Source: Oncomelania hupensis (Eukaryota; Mollusca; Gastropoda; Littorinimorpha; Pomatiopsidae). Taken from it: 64,000 nucleotides of DNA. Positions 21,771 to 32,439 of the stretch are shown here, one piece after another. Made by a program: the position numbers and the translations under genes. The notes under the pieces are model-generated. The model searched no databases and was not told where the DNA came from. It worked only from the letters and a program-made list of their open reading frames with translations. How positions within the stretch are numbered: the first letter of the stretch is position 1; each line of letters begins with the position of its first letter. The DNA lies in NCBI GenBank assembly GCA_036898135.1, contig CM072514.1, forward strand, positions 78,643,442-78,707,441, in the 5' to 3' direction.

Positions 21771-23977
21771 CCTATCCTATCCCGTAACTCGAATGTCGTT
21801 GGGGCACCACAGATGATCGTTTAATCAGCGTACTCCATCTTTCTCTGTCCTCAGCAGCCTTCATGGCTTCGCTCAGTGTCAAGTCAGTCCATTCTCGAAT
21901 GTTGTCCTCACACTTCTTTTTCTGTCTCCCTCTTCTTCTGCCTCCTTGCACCATGCATTCTAGGATGGTCTTTGCAAGGCCTGATGCTCTGGTAACATGT
22001 CCATACCATCGGAGTTTCCATTTCTTCATTACTGTGAGCATGTCATCGTGTTGTCCAAAGGCTTGTGTAATGGTCTGTCGGACTTCGTCGTTGGTGATTG
22101 CTGGGTATAGGAAAAGCCCAGAAGTCTTCTGTAACACCTCATCTCCATGCTTTGTATTCTTCGTTGTAGATCTGCTGTGAGAGTCCATGTTTCGCAAGCG
22201 TATAGGAAGATGGGGATGACAAGGGAGCGCAGCAGCCTTACCTTGGAGTGTAGACTGATGGTCCTGTCTTTCCACATGGGCTTCAACCATATCAGGGCAG
22301 CAGTTGTTTGTGCGATCCTGGAGACGATTTCCTGTCTGGAACCAATGTCTGATACAATTGCTCCTAAATATTTGAAGCTATGCATTGTGTTGAGGGATTG
22401 GCCTTGGACTTTGATGTCCGTGTTGATGCCTTTGGTGTTAGTCATCACTTTGGTCTTCTCTGCCCTTATTTCTATTCCAAAGGCTCTGGAGGTGGTGTCA
22501 AGCCTCCATACCAGCTGTTAGAGTTCTTGTTCAATGTCATCCGCAAAACGGAGGTTGGAGATTGCTCTACCCTCTATGCTGACTGTGACTTCGTGATCTG
22601 CAAGGGCATCTGACATGATGCACTCTAGGAAGATGTTAGAGTGTTGGAGAGAGTGCATCCTTGACGCACACCGATTGTTGGTCTGAACCAGTTTCCGATG
22701 GCGATGTTGTGGAGGACTGCACTGGTAGCCTTGTCATACAGGCTTTAGATGACTTCAATAATTTTAGGGATGATGTTGTACACTCTCGTGGTTGCCCACA
22801 TAGCTGCATGCCAGACTCGGTCAAACGCTTTCTTGAAGTCTACAAAAACATATAGATATAGATGTTGTTGGTGCTGTAGGTATTTCTCGCAGATTATTCT
22901 GAGGTTGAAAATCTGTTCAGTGGTACTTCCTGCCCTGAATCCTGCTTGTTCTTCAGCTATGATTTGTTCAGCTTGGGGTTTCAACCTGTTGAGTTACATT
23001 TTCAGGAGGACTTTGCTGGGATGGCTGGTGAGGCTGATGGTGCGTTAATTTTTACTTTCCTGAAGGCGACTGGGTCCATGGTGTAGGCCACTCCCCACTC
23101 TGCCATATCTTGTTACAGATAATAGTGAGGTCGTCACTTATCGCTTCTACTCCTGCTTGAAGCAATTACGCGGGTATGTTGTCCACTCCCGCTGACTTCC
23201 ATTTCTTCAGCGATTGCACTGCTGCCTCAGCTTCTTCTCGGAGAAGCCGGAGGATTTCTTCTTCTTCTTCACTTTTCTGGGGACATGCTAGAACTGATGA
23301 CTCTTCATTTGGTGTGTGGTTGTATAGGTCAGAGCAGTAATCTGTCCATCTATCCAAGACTACTTGTTTTTCTGTAAGGCATATGCCAGGCTTGCTTTGG
23401 ATCGTGGAGACCTTGGGCTGTTTTACACTTGTCAGCCGCTTCACAGTCTGGTAGGCCTTATTGCTGTTGTTCTTGTTCAGACTTTTCTCTTTGTCATGGC
23501 ATTGATCTTATATCCAGTTCTCCTTTGCTGTGCGCATGCCTTTTCAGATGTCATTGTTGATTTTTCGGTAGACATCAGCTGTGGATGATCGTTTAACAAG
23601 CGTACTATAATTATTATTATTATTGTTGTTTTTATTTTATTGTAATATTATGTTATATGTGTTGTAATGACAGGATGTACAATGGATGAATGCGAGTGGG
23701 TGCGCAATGAGTCACAATGTGAGATTTGCGCGATATAAGTACCATTCATTATTATTATTATTATTATTATCACTCCATCTTTCTCTGTCCTCAGCAACCT
23801 TTATGGCTTCACTCAGTGTCAAGCCAATCCATTCTTGAATGTTATCCTTCCACCTCTTTTTCTGTCTCCCTCTTCTTCTGCCTCCTTGAACCATGTTTTG
23901 CAGGATGGTCTTTGCAAGGCCTGATGCTCTGGTGACATAGCCATACCATCGGAGTTTTCCATTTTTTTCACCACTGG
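21771..23977 (-). pseudogene. RTE-like LINE fragments, rearranged
   Basis: The 3' end (CCTATCCTATCCCGTAACTC on the + strand) is at 21771. Reading leftwards from about 23590 the frames give LTSVKQPKVSTIQSKPGICL, AGVDNIPA, VGFRAG-like and STTEQIFNLRIICEKYL, FVDFKKAFDRVWHAAMWA, FKYLGAIVSDIGS and LRWYGHVTRASGLAKTI, with stops and shifts between. A second 3'-end piece lies at about 23775-23970, after an AT-rich insert at 23605-23770. TGGAAT at both outer borders (21764 and 23976) marks insertion into the LTR. Confidence 0.87.
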
Positions 23978-24072
23978 AATCATTTGTTTATTATCGATTG
24001 AAGCTTCTAGAACTTACGCTTCTAGACCTTACGAGCAAAAGCTGGTCAAATCATGTAGATTTGTAAACATGT

Positions 24073-24137
24073 CGGTCCTGATTTGGCTCGGAAGAGTCCG
24101 CTGGACCTAAAGCAACAATCAATCAATCAATCAATCA
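24073..24137 (+). mobile_element. Tail-only retroposon of family R1 (65 bp) with 10-bp TSD
   Basis: GTAAACATGT at 24063-24072 and 24138-24147 flanks the R1 3' end (CGGTCCTGATTTGGCTCGGA ... GGACCTAAAGCAA) plus five CAAT repeats. The LTR sequence is continuous across the site when compared with the copy at 52459. Confidence 0.93.
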
Positions 24138-24611
24138 GTAAACATGTGTCGTAAGGCAGTGCATAGTTCCGGTGACATGTTTTATTTTGATCGGGTGTTT
24201 TTGCATCATGTTGGAATGTTCGATTGTTTTCTCGATTGCAGAGAGGCTATATATGTAATGCACTGTCTGCTTGGAGAGTGATATTTGTAATTTTCGGAAA
24301 GCTATTTTTTGTGCAATTGTTGATGTTTGTTGAATAAAGTTGGAAAACTGTATAGATGACTCAAGCCTTGTTGCTGAGTGAACAGGCTGTTCGAGTTACA
24401 CTTGTCAAGATTCAAGCATCAGGGCTGAATTGGCTATTGAAAAATAAATGTGTAACACGTTTGTCATCCTTTGTTCTTTGTAGTGTGCCAGTCTTTTTGT
24501 TCTTTGTCCTTAGTCAATCACTTTGTTCTTTGTTGTCATCCTCTTTGATCTTCGTCGTTTGTCGGGCTCTTTAAAACACATGTTAGTTAACCTTTATTCT
24601 ATCTTTACCAG

Positions 24612-24830
24612 TCTGACTCCCTTATATTGGTGGACCTGAGCAAGCGCTTTGGTTCGTTCATTTCGGTGGACCAGATTTGTTTGGGAGTGTCAGAGTCAGA
24701 GTGTTTTGGCCTTCTGGGGCAAAATGGGGCAGGCAAGTCCACCACCTTTAAGCTGCTGACGGGCGACTATATACCCAGTAGTGGAAACGCCTATGTCCAC
24801 GGCTTCAGCATCAGAAAAGATATCAAAAAG
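24612..24830 (+). CDS. ABCA3: ABCA exon: second ATPase domain, Walker A
   Basis: Acceptor TTTACCAG and donor AAG|GTGCGT bound 73 whole codons in phase 0. The translation SDSLILVDLSKRFGSFISVD leads to ECFGLLGQNGAGKSTTFKLL, whose GQNGAGKST is the Walker A loop that binds ATP phosphates. It continues TGDYIPSSGNAYVHGFSI, matching the ABCA pattern TGE...SGDAFV. Confidence 0.95.
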
Positions 24831-25129
24831 GTGCGTCACATTCACTTAGCATGAAGCTTAAGTGCCTTTTTATTACGAATTGTTGTTAAATAACGCTTTA
24901 CCACCTCAAAAAACTGCTCAAGGTGCTGACTGAATACAGAAACTTTGTAAGCGACCACTTATCTTAATTTTTAAAAAACCAAAACACTTTATTCGGGGGA
25001 GTCGTCATAAGCAGTTAAGGGGTTCTAGAATGTGATTCTGATGATATGTTGTTAAAAATTAATGTCATGGATGAAGACTGCATACCGAGTAGTTAACTTT
25101 TTTAAGAGAAAAAATATATTGCATTTTAT
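24831..25129. other. Intron sequence, nothing recognised
   Basis: Ordinary intron sequence before a TAG/TTA microsatellite. Confidence 0.4.
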
Positions 25130-25135
25130 TATTAT

Positions 25136-25195
<60 letters not shown>

Positions 25196-25315
25196 GAGTA
25201 GTAGTAGTATTGTTGATATTATTATTATTATTATTATTATTACATGTATTATTATTATTTTTATTAATTTTTTTATTATTTCGTTTTTTATTATCATTAT
25301 TATTATATTAGTTCC
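25130..25315. repeat. (TAG)n and (TTA)n compound microsatellite
   Basis: TAG repeats span about 25136-25209, then TTA-rich sequence to about 25312. Confidence 0.95.
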
Positions 25316-25439
25316 CGCCAATGAAGTGTATGACACGATGAATGCATGTGAGGCTGTGTAAGAAATGACGCATTTTATTGTCGCCATGCCACACCACAAT
25401 CCTTGTAACGTTTTTACTTGGAGAATAAATATTCTCATG

Positions 25440-25660
25440 TCTTATGTCTTCTTGAAGTCTACGAACACATGATATAGATGTTGTTGGTTCGGTAGGTATT
25501 TCTCGCAAATTATTCGGAGGTTGAAAATCTGTTCAGTGGTAGATCTACTTCGCCTTGCCCTAAATCCTACATGTTCTTCAGCTATGATTTGTTCAGCTTG
25601 GGGTTTCAACCTGTTGAGTATTATTTTTAGGAGGACCTTACTGGGATGGCTGATGGTGCA
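25440..25660 (-). pseudogene. RTE-like LINE fragment, reverse transcriptase middle
   Basis: The - strand reads SHPSKVLLKIILNRLKPQAE, EHVGFRARRSRSTTEQIF and NLRIICEKYLPNQQHLYHVF, then FVDFKK. This corresponds to residues about 180-245 of the frame at 12060-13877. Confidence 0.9.
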
Positions 25661-26425
25661 TATTCCAGAAAGCACATGTGATAAGAGCAGTAGTAGTATA
25701 TCTTTATTAAAGTCCATTAAACATTGAAGTCAAAGAGGACTAAAACACCTTGATATCCACACCGACTCAACCAAAGCTTTTTAGATTTGAGGTTAGGTCA
25801 GCCAGGCTAGCTATAAATAGCTTCGCCGATGCTACCTTTCCTTTCCTTTCACTGGAATTGGAGGGTGCAAGCAAGCTATAAATAGCTCGCAGCCAGCAAA
25901 ATGTGGAGGCACTAAACAGTGCTGCTCACATAGGCATTGAGCTAGTGTGTATCGCTGGGGATAGATGGAGGAGGGGAGGGATATATGTACAATAGGTATA
26001 ACAGCAGCAAAATGAGGGAGCAACGTTTCAAGACTGGGTCAGTAGAGAGGCAGGCAGTGGGGTCAATCACAAGTTTTTAAGTGCCGACTTTTTGAATGAC
26101 GTCACGCACAGTTGATTTCATCACGGGAGAAAAAAAGATTAATGGAATACTCAGGATCAGCAGGGACATTTTGAGTGACGGTTTGCGCATCCAGAGTACC
26201 TCGAATTGAAAAGATTTTTTTGTAAATATAAGTCGGAGAAGTGTTGAGCAAGGAGAGGAGGTTATATGTTAATTGAAAGTAAAGATCTTTCTGATTTTCC
26301 TAAATGCGTGTTTGTAACACTGAACCGTTGTTTAGATGTGTGGCAATGCCACAATGTTGGCATTGTCATTTACTCATTTTGCTGAATGAAAAATAACATT
26401 GTATTTGTATTGTATTGTATCTAAG
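25661..26425. other. Intron sequence, nothing recognised
   Basis: The phrase 'agctataaatagct' occurs twice (about 25812 and 25875) around a 'gccagc' context, a weak local duplication. It ends with acceptor TGTATCTAAG. Confidence 0.4.
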
Positions 26426-26613
26426 GTACAAAGCCTCATGGGCTACTGCCCGCAGTTTGATGCCCTACTGGACCATTTGACAGTCATGGAGACGCTGTAT
26501 ATGTACGCCAGGATTAGGGGCATTCCAGAGGACAAGATTGCCGCCTGCTGCGTTAAATTGATTGAAATGCTCATGCTGAAGCCACATGCGAACAAACTGA
26601 CCATGAACTGCAG
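26426..26613 (+). CDS. ABCA3: ABCA exon: second ATPase domain, Q-loop
   Basis: The exon enters at phase 0 and leaves at phase 2 (CTGCAG|GTGGTG, a weak donor). The translation [20 protein letters not shown] contains the Q-loop GYCPQFDAL. It continues with [17 protein letters not shown] and [13 protein letters not shown], matching the ABCA helical subdomain. The junction with the next exon gives [10 protein letters not shown]. The family usually has YSGG, so the residue before the signature is Cys here. Confidence 0.93.
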
Positions 26614-26921
26614 GTGGTGGATCATTGCAGCAGGCCTAATTCTGTCACTTTTTTGTATTTCCAGACTTATCTCTGTCTGTCGATCGGTCGGTCCGTTGGG
26701 CGCCATCGCTCAAGAAACACTGAACGGATTATGTCTTCACTTCAAGGTCAAGGTCAACAAATGTTAGATATTGATGAAAACGTTTAACAAAGTTTCACTT
26801 TTTTCCTACGATTATTTGTTGTGTAATACATACCAATGGAGCACACATATAATGCAAATTCACAGGCGGCGGAAGCTGCTCAGGATTGGGGGGGGCACAC
26901 ACACATTTTATTCACTGACAT

Positions 26922-28603
26922 CAAGGCCGGACCTGAAAAAAGTCGAGGGGGGGCGTGTGGGGGTTACAGATTCAGCGAAGGCGCTAAGCGCCGAGCCTTC
27001 TAGGGGAGTCCGGGGAATTTTTTTTTTTTTCAAGGATGCAAAATGGTGCAATCTGGTGCAATCTGAACCTTGAAAAAGCCATTTTGTGATGGTCCGGGAC
27101 TTTGAGCTTTTTGAACAATTGAACTAACAAACTCTGGGGTACAAAAATTATCCTCTGCCCCTCCCTTAAAAAAAAAAAAACACAAAAAAAAAACAAACAC
27201 ACAAACATTTATTTATCAGCAGATATGTTTTGTATACTATTATTATTCACTACTTTTTGTTGTTTACCTTGTAGTTTATGAACATCACCTCCCTGCTTTC
27301 ACTTAATTCAGTCTTGCTGCACTAGGTTCCTCGGCATTAGTACCATTTGTGAATTGTATCTTCTGGCAAAACAGTTCACTGCCTCTTTGAAGTCAATATC
27401 AACATCCCTGTGCACTTTCAGTAAAGCAAGTCCATTGAGTCTGTGTTGCCCCATTGTAGAGCGCAGGTAGTTTTTCAGGTTGCGCAACTGACTGTTTGAA
27501 CGCTCACACTCGGCAGTAGTGACAGGCAGGGTGCAAAGGTTCTTTAGCATGATGAACAGGTTGGGATAAAAATCCCTGTCACAATGTTTCAGTGCTTCTG
27601 ATGCCGTGGATGGGATGATAGCTGTCGCATTCTCAGCAGCACTTCGCCATTTGCAAACACACCATTGGTATTCTGCATCAAGGGTAGCGTTGTCTGGTAG
27701 GTCAGACTCCCACAACATTGCCAGTGTCTTCACCCCTTCTGGAACCTGCATGAAACCATCCTGGTTGTCTATTAAAGTGCTTGGCACCAGACAGAGACCA
27801 TCAACTGCTAGGCCAGCATTTTTTAACCTCGAGTCCAATTCGGTTGACAGGTGTTCCAAGAAAGGAATGGCAATGCTAATCTTGAAATATTCTTCTGGAG
27901 TGGCCGCAGGTTGTTTGTCACGGAGAGTCTGTTGGGATGCTTGATGAGGAACAATAACACCAGTTGTCAAAGCATTTGCCATTTTGCTGACTTCACCAAA
28001 CCAGGCAACGAACGCTGTGTCGACATCTCTTCTAATAGAAGGCATGCAGTTACTGACCTCTTTGATTTCCCTGTAGGCATCGACAACATCTTTTGTCCTT
28101 TTCTGCAGCTTCACTGTCAAGGGTTTCCATTTCAACGATGTTTTTGGACGATTCAGCGATGGTCGTTTCAGTGGATGTTCGTTACAACGAATTGTCATAA
28201 TTATCAACTTAGCATCTTAATTAATATTTCTAAAAAGTCGTTTTTGGTGGATTAGGGCAGTATCAAGGTGAAGGTGCTGGAAGAGGCTTGCGGTCAGAAC
28301 AAGAAATTATGTCTGCATTTACTAATTTAGGCTTAGGGGTTGGGTTACTTGGTCGTTTCAACGGGGAAACGCTTTGGACGTTTCAACGGATCCCTTGAAA
28401 AGGATTTCCGTTAAATTGACTATAAAAAAAACTCTGTACTTTGGACCAAAAGTGACTTAAACTTGCAATGTTTTAAAAACAATATTTAAAAAAATTGAAA
28501 CGTTTTGCATTTTAAAAAAATCAATTTTTTTTTTAATTAGGAGGGGGGGTTCTGGAACCCAGGTAATCCCCCTCCCCTTCCTCTCCCCCCGGGTCCGGCC
28601 TTG
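26922..28603 (-). mobile_element. Nested hAT-like unit, 1682 bp
   Basis: CAAGGCCGGACC at 26922-26933 is exactly complementary to GGTCCGGCCTTG at 28592-28603. The enclosed open frame is a different hAT transposase from that of the outer element. I could not identify a clear target duplication. Confidence 0.72.
27308..28207 (-). pseudogene. hAT transposase (inner), C-terminal 299 codons
   Basis: This open frame encodes the C-terminal part of a hAT-type protein related to the 52-kDa repressor (P52rIPK/ZMYM-like) group. FEGEVSKMANAL-like sequence (WFGEVSKMANALTTGVIV) precedes KISIAIPFLEHLSTELDSRL. The end carries the dimerisation region: MLKNLCTLPVTTAECERSNS, then RNLKNYLRSTMGQHRLNGLA. The zinc-finger N-terminus and first catalytic Asp are absent, so it is an internally deleted copy. 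The frame itself is undamaged over 900 bp, which suggests recent activity. Confidence 0.88.
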
Positions 28604-28697
28604 AACATTTACTCCAAATAATTGGAACTATTTTCATAGACACTATGTGAGAGGGAAAAAAAAGATATATCATAATATTTCTACAACTGTGCATATA

Positions 28698-28724
28698 AGA
28701 GAGAGAGAGAGAGAGAGAGAGAGG
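28698..28724. repeat. Short (GA)n tract
   Basis: Simple GA repeat inside the outer hAT element, between its transposase and the nested unit. Confidence 0.9.
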
Positions 28725-28838
28725 AGGGAGGTAGGGGGTGGGGGGAGCGTAGAGAGAAAGGATGAGAAACTGACCTGACAATGTTGATCCATCACAGTAA
28801 CAAAAACAGCAGTCATGCATGTCATTTGGCATGGGAAA

Positions 28839-29840
28839 TTACACCGTTAATTTTCCAAAGTATGCCTGACGGCGTTCATTTCTATTGATAAATTCGTAAG
28901 CAGTTTGCGCTAGGTCTAGTTGATCTACTTTGTCTTTGAACACATGCATTATAAGACAATTATTTAGACGCTCCTGCGTCATCGTTGCCCAAAGGTATGT
29001 TTTTACCCGCTTTATGGCTGAAAAACTGCGTTCAGCCGTTGCAGTTGTGGTTGGGATGGTGAAGTACAGTTTGAGAAGTTTATCCACTTCACTCATCATC
29101 CGTCGCACAGTGTCAGAAGCTTTCAGTTCATCCGGCAGTGCTTGGAAGATGGTGATCCTAGAGTTAGCTGCCTTCCTAATGTCACCCAGTGCATGTGGGA
29201 CGAGTTCTAGCTGGGTTTTGAGTCTGTCCAAGTCGATGTCAGCGGAATATGTATCTTTGATTTCTTGAGGAATTTCTGGTCTCTTCCCTGCTGCTCCATC
29301 ACTTAGAAGAACTTCAATTTTCCTTGGTAAGTCGAGAGCTATTTGATCAAACCGGCTCTTTACATGTTCCTTGATGTTGTCAATGGCCTCACAGTATTGC
29401 TGTCTGTAGTAAGCAGATGGACAAGAGTAGCTGTGACCCTGTGAGCCATCGTCCAGTCTTCGTGGAGGCTGCTTCTGTCTAGGAACGCAGGGCTCATCAC
29501 TCAAATTTGCAGCTTTCGTTGTGATGTCAGCAAAAAATGTCTCATAACAATCTTCATTCCGCATGCTTTCCAGTGTTCTCAGACAAATGTCAGCAGCGTT
29601 TACTGCGTCATCACAAGTCGTTTGTTTTCTTTGAAGAACTGTCGCCAGCTCTTCAGTCACAGCAAGGATATCATCTTTGAATCTTTTTGCAACTCCTGAC
29701 ACATGACCCTGAAAATTACTCGCCCCGTCGTAGGCCTGGCCCCTACAGTTTTGTACTGGCAAGTCAAGTCTGATCAAGCAATCCTTCAGTGCTTTGAAAA
29801 TGGTCTCAGCACATGTATTGTTAACTTGCATCAGTCCAGA
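28839..29840 (-). pseudogene. hAT transposase (outer), C-terminal two thirds
   Basis: The frame is open to 30068 on the - strand, but similarity starts near 29840, because the upstream codons translate the element's terminal region. Visible in order are NNTCAETIFKALKDCL, NCRGQAYDGASNFQGHVSGV (the catalytic Asp in YDGASN), a long insertion domain, and the dimerisation region LLKLYFTIPTTTATAERSFS with KTYLWATMTQERLNNCLIMH. It resembles ZMYM1-like hAT proteins. The BED/TTF zinc finger and the N-terminal third are missing. Confidence 0.9.
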
Positions 29841-30369
29841 GAAAGGGGGGAAATATTGGTTTGAACCTCCAAATAATGTTTTTTTGAGGGGCTGAATATT
29901 GGGGGGGCAAATGTATAGGTTTGCCCCCCCAATATTTTTCTGGGAGGGGCCAGTGCCCCCTTTGCCCCCCCGCTTCCGCCGCCTGTGAAATTTGGTCAAC
30001 CTCGCCCCAACGAGAAGATCACGGGAGCTGTCCAAAATCGGTTCATATGGGTACTCTGAAGTGACCATGACACTAAACTATGGAAGGTGCAAAGTCAAAA
30101 CGTGTTGTATGCAGAGATAATAGATTAATCTTTCATATATGTGACGTTTTTGCATTGATCTTGAATGTCAAGGTTAGGCCATTCAAAAACTTCTAAAAAT
30201 GTGTCATCAGAGTGGACTGGCTCTATTTTTTAATCCACATTATCCATCAACATTGGGGTATTTGAAAATACATGATCATCAGCGGTCACGTGAAGATAAA
30301 ATCATCCCAAGATCAAGGTCAAAGTCATCCTATGCTCACTTGGTTGTTTTTTTTTATTCACACGCGTGT

Positions 30370-31435
30370 AGCAATGTGATTCTAAGCACTCGCTACCACA
30401 ATGATGCACCCTCTCAAAGAAAAAAACAAAACATTTTTGCAGATTTGTGCAAGATGAGTCCTAAATATTCCAAAAAATAATATTTAAAAAAAAAAAACTG
30501 TCCGCATGCCGTCCGACAAGCAAGTGGTTTAATTTTTTTGTCATAATCTATTTGATGTATTAAAACCAAACTTGGTAGGATGATGTAAGCTTATATCACA
30601 GGCGCTCGCGTGTCCAGATACAAGCGCCTGTGGCTTATATCTATCAGACCTCGAAAATGATCACTAAATGAATGACTTAACCCTCGAGGTTAAAGGTCAC
30701 AGGGTCAGCAAATGTTAGTCAATCAATGACATTTTTTTTTCTCAAAAATTTAACTTTTTTTCCCCCCTAAGTTATTAATATTGAACTTATTATTCTTTAA
30801 TTCATGGATAGATATCAATGAAATACACATGTCACGCAGAATTGGTCAACCTTGTTCCAAGGTCAAGGTCACTGGAGCTATCCGAAGTCTGTTCATATTG
30901 AGTTCTTTGAAGTGAACTTGACCGTCTACTATGAGAAATATTTTATCTAAAGTTGTTTCTACTAGTGTAGATTAAATTAATTGACCGTTTATATATTTTC
31001 AAATTTTGCGTTAATATTTAAGGTCAAGGTAATTTTAAGCTTGAAAAAACATTCAAAGAATTGGTAATTGTTACAGTGGACTGGCTCTATATTTGATCCA
31101 TAGTTTGCATTAATATTGGATTATTTGATCATACATGAACAACAGAGGTCATGTAAAGATCAAGATCGTTGAAGTTCAAGGTCATTTAAGGTCAGGGTCA
31201 TCCCAAGGTCATTTTTTTGGCATTATACAACTTTAGTTGTAATTATTTTGATAATATATTTTGAACCGGAGCATCAAGATCATCTCAAGGTCAAGAACAT
31301 CGAAGATCAAAGTTGGTATTACTTTGCCTTTTAATGCCACCATTTCAGTTTTTCTAGGCACACATTTTCATGTTGAATTTAGCGAGTTTCATAAAGGGCA
31401 TGTGAGTCACATGGACTGTACTTGTCTAGTTGTTG
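30370..31435 (+). repeat. AAGGTCA-rich dispersed repeat, near full-length copy
   Basis: It follows the previous copy head to tail. It contains the starting 'gtagcaatgtgattctaag', a short CTGTC block, AAGGTCA motifs near 30690, 30858, 31020 and 31180-31212, and the terminal 'gtgagtcacatgg' with 'cttgtctag'. A 36-bp MITE sits at 30597. Confidence 0.87.
30597..30632. mobile_element. 36-bp palindromic micro-MITE with perfect 8-bp TSD
   Basis: CACAGGCGCTCGCG and TACAAGCGCCTGTG face each other around an 8-bp spacer. GCTTATAT is duplicated at 30589-30596 and 30633-30640. An 8-bp duplication with CA...TG ends is typical of hAT elements. The sequence equals one arm of the longer palindrome at 62122-62252. 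Confidence 0.93.
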
Positions 31436-31620
31436 TTTCGTGCGCGTGAATAACACAACGTTTGCTGTAGTTTATTGGACGTTTTTAAGTGCCACTAACT
31501 GTATGTAGAAGGATGCCTAATGTTTGACAGGACATGAACACACATCAGGTAATGCATCTACAGGCAATGTAGACTACAGCAACGGGCTAAACCATGCCGA
31601 GCGTAATAGGAGTACTTCCT

Positions 31621-31765
31621 AAATAGCTGTCAACATGTATTTTGTACCGCTTTTCAGGGGAAGCAACTCTCATTGACCTACTTTCGGTTTATTTAGGATA
31701 GCTGTCAACATGTATTGTCTACCGCATTTCAGGGGAAGCAACTCTACTTTCGGTTTATTTAGGGA
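31621..31765. repeat. Direct duplication of about 70 bp
   Basis: ATAGCTGTCAACATGTATT, then TTTCAGGGGAAGCAACTCT and TTCGGTTTATTTAGG occur at about 31622-31698 and again at about 31699-31763. The second copy lacks about 12 bp. Confidence 0.85.
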
Positions 31766-31767
31766 TA

Positions 31768-31990
31768 ATGCCTATTGTGATGCAGTAGCACAGTGGTTTG
31801 GGCACACGCTAGTTGTTTGGTGAAGCAATGTCAAGGCCCGTTAGTACTTGGATGGGTGGCCATGTGGGAAAAGGCATCCATCGAAAGACAAACAATAATT
31901 AACCAAGGCCATAACGCACTTCAGTCCACCCAGCTGTGAATGGGTCCCTGGCTGTGTTTAGAACCGAGCAAGGTAAAGCAGCGAGGAAGT
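31768..31990 (+). mobile_element. SINE-like repeat with 5S-rRNA-like promoter segment
   Basis: GAAGCAATGTCAAGGCCC followed by GTTAGTACTTGGATGGGTGG (31822-31861) matches the internal control region of 5S rRNA (AAGC...GGTTAGTACTTGGATGGGAGACC). Upstream is TAGCACAGTGGTTTGGGCAC. Downstream is a body with CCACCCAGCTGTGAATGGGT. A related copy is at 36850-36940. The 5S gene itself is not intact. Confidence 0.78.
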
Positions 31991-32009
31991 GGAGATAGTG
32001 GGTACTATC

Positions 32010-32062
32010 CTATCTATCCTATCCTATCCCGTAACTCAGAGGTCGTAGCGGCACCATCCTCT
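32010..32062 (-). pseudogene. RTE-like LINE, extreme 3' end
   Basis: CTATCCTATCCCGTAACTCA and AGAGGTCGTAGCGGCACC are the complement of the LINE terminus at 13840-13883. Confidence 0.8.
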
Positions 32063-32439
32063 TACCATATCTTGATCTCAATTGTTCCCCTCCAACAGAC
32101 TTTTTTTTTTTTTAAATAGTTTTGCTGTGAAAGTGATTCGAGACTATTTTCTGATGGTGATGATGCCAGCAGTTTATGCAGTCATTTGTATGCCAAAGGT
32201 GAAAGTTCAAGAAATTCGTCAAGCCCGCATGATGTAATTTCGTGAAAACTTCCTGGGTATATTTTGTTATTAGCCTATATCGCTTTATGACAAAATGATG
32301 TGATTTTGTGTGATGGACCTTACTCAACCATTTTAGGTGTGAAAATTGGAGATCTACACTCGGTCATGAGCAAGGTATGCTACTGGAAGTAGGTCAAGTC
32401 CGTCTACTATGGCCATTGCGTCGTGTAAGAAGTCGGCTC

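Larger units (their letters stand above)
21605..24457 (+). mobile_element. Solo LTR 1 (family L), carrying nested LINE and tail insertions
   Basis: The left part 21605-21770 starts TTGTTATGATTGAG and the right part runs from about 23978 to 24457, ending GTGTAACA. CGTTT at 21600-21604 and 24458-24462 is the target duplication. TGTTA...TAACA are the short inverted ends. Near the 3' side a polyadenylation-like TGAATAAAGTTGGAAAAC is shared with the LTRs at 48256 and 52459. A RTE-like LINE (21771-23977) and a 65-bp tail (24073-24137) were inserted later. No gag/pol sequence is present. Confidence 0.87.
21430..24575. repeat. Minisatellite split by a solo LTR
   Basis: A degenerate repeat of about 30 bp (TTTGTTCTTCATCGTTTGTC and variants) occupies 21430-21604 and continues at 24458-24575. 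The LTR at 21605-24457 lies between, flanked by CGTTT on both sides. Confidence 0.82.
26861..29987 (-). mobile_element. hAT transposon (outer), 3127 bp, 5-bp TSD
   Basis: CACAGGCGGCGGAAGC at 26861-26876 and its exact complement at 29972-29987 form the termini. AAATT is duplicated at 26856-26860 and 29988-29992, in register with uninterrupted copies of the host repeat. The transposase reads on the - strand and lacks its N-terminus. Another hAT-derived unit (26922-28603) is nested near the left end. Confidence 0.92.
26665..30345 (+). repeat. AAGGTCA-family repeat, split by a hAT element
   Basis: The left part 26665-26860 stops inside 'atgcaaatt' and the right part 29988-30345 resumes with 'aaatttggtcaacctcgcc'. 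Other copies read 'gcaaatttggtcaacctc' without a break. A second family copy starts directly after, at about 30370. Confidence 0.85.

Noticed and set aside
22147..22613. Protein-coding genes on the + strand
   Set aside because: They are shadows of the LINE reverse transcriptase on the - strand; its motifs read only there.
31822..31861. 5S rRNA gene
   Set aside because: Only the internal control segment is present; the first 60 and last 25 bases of 5S are missing.
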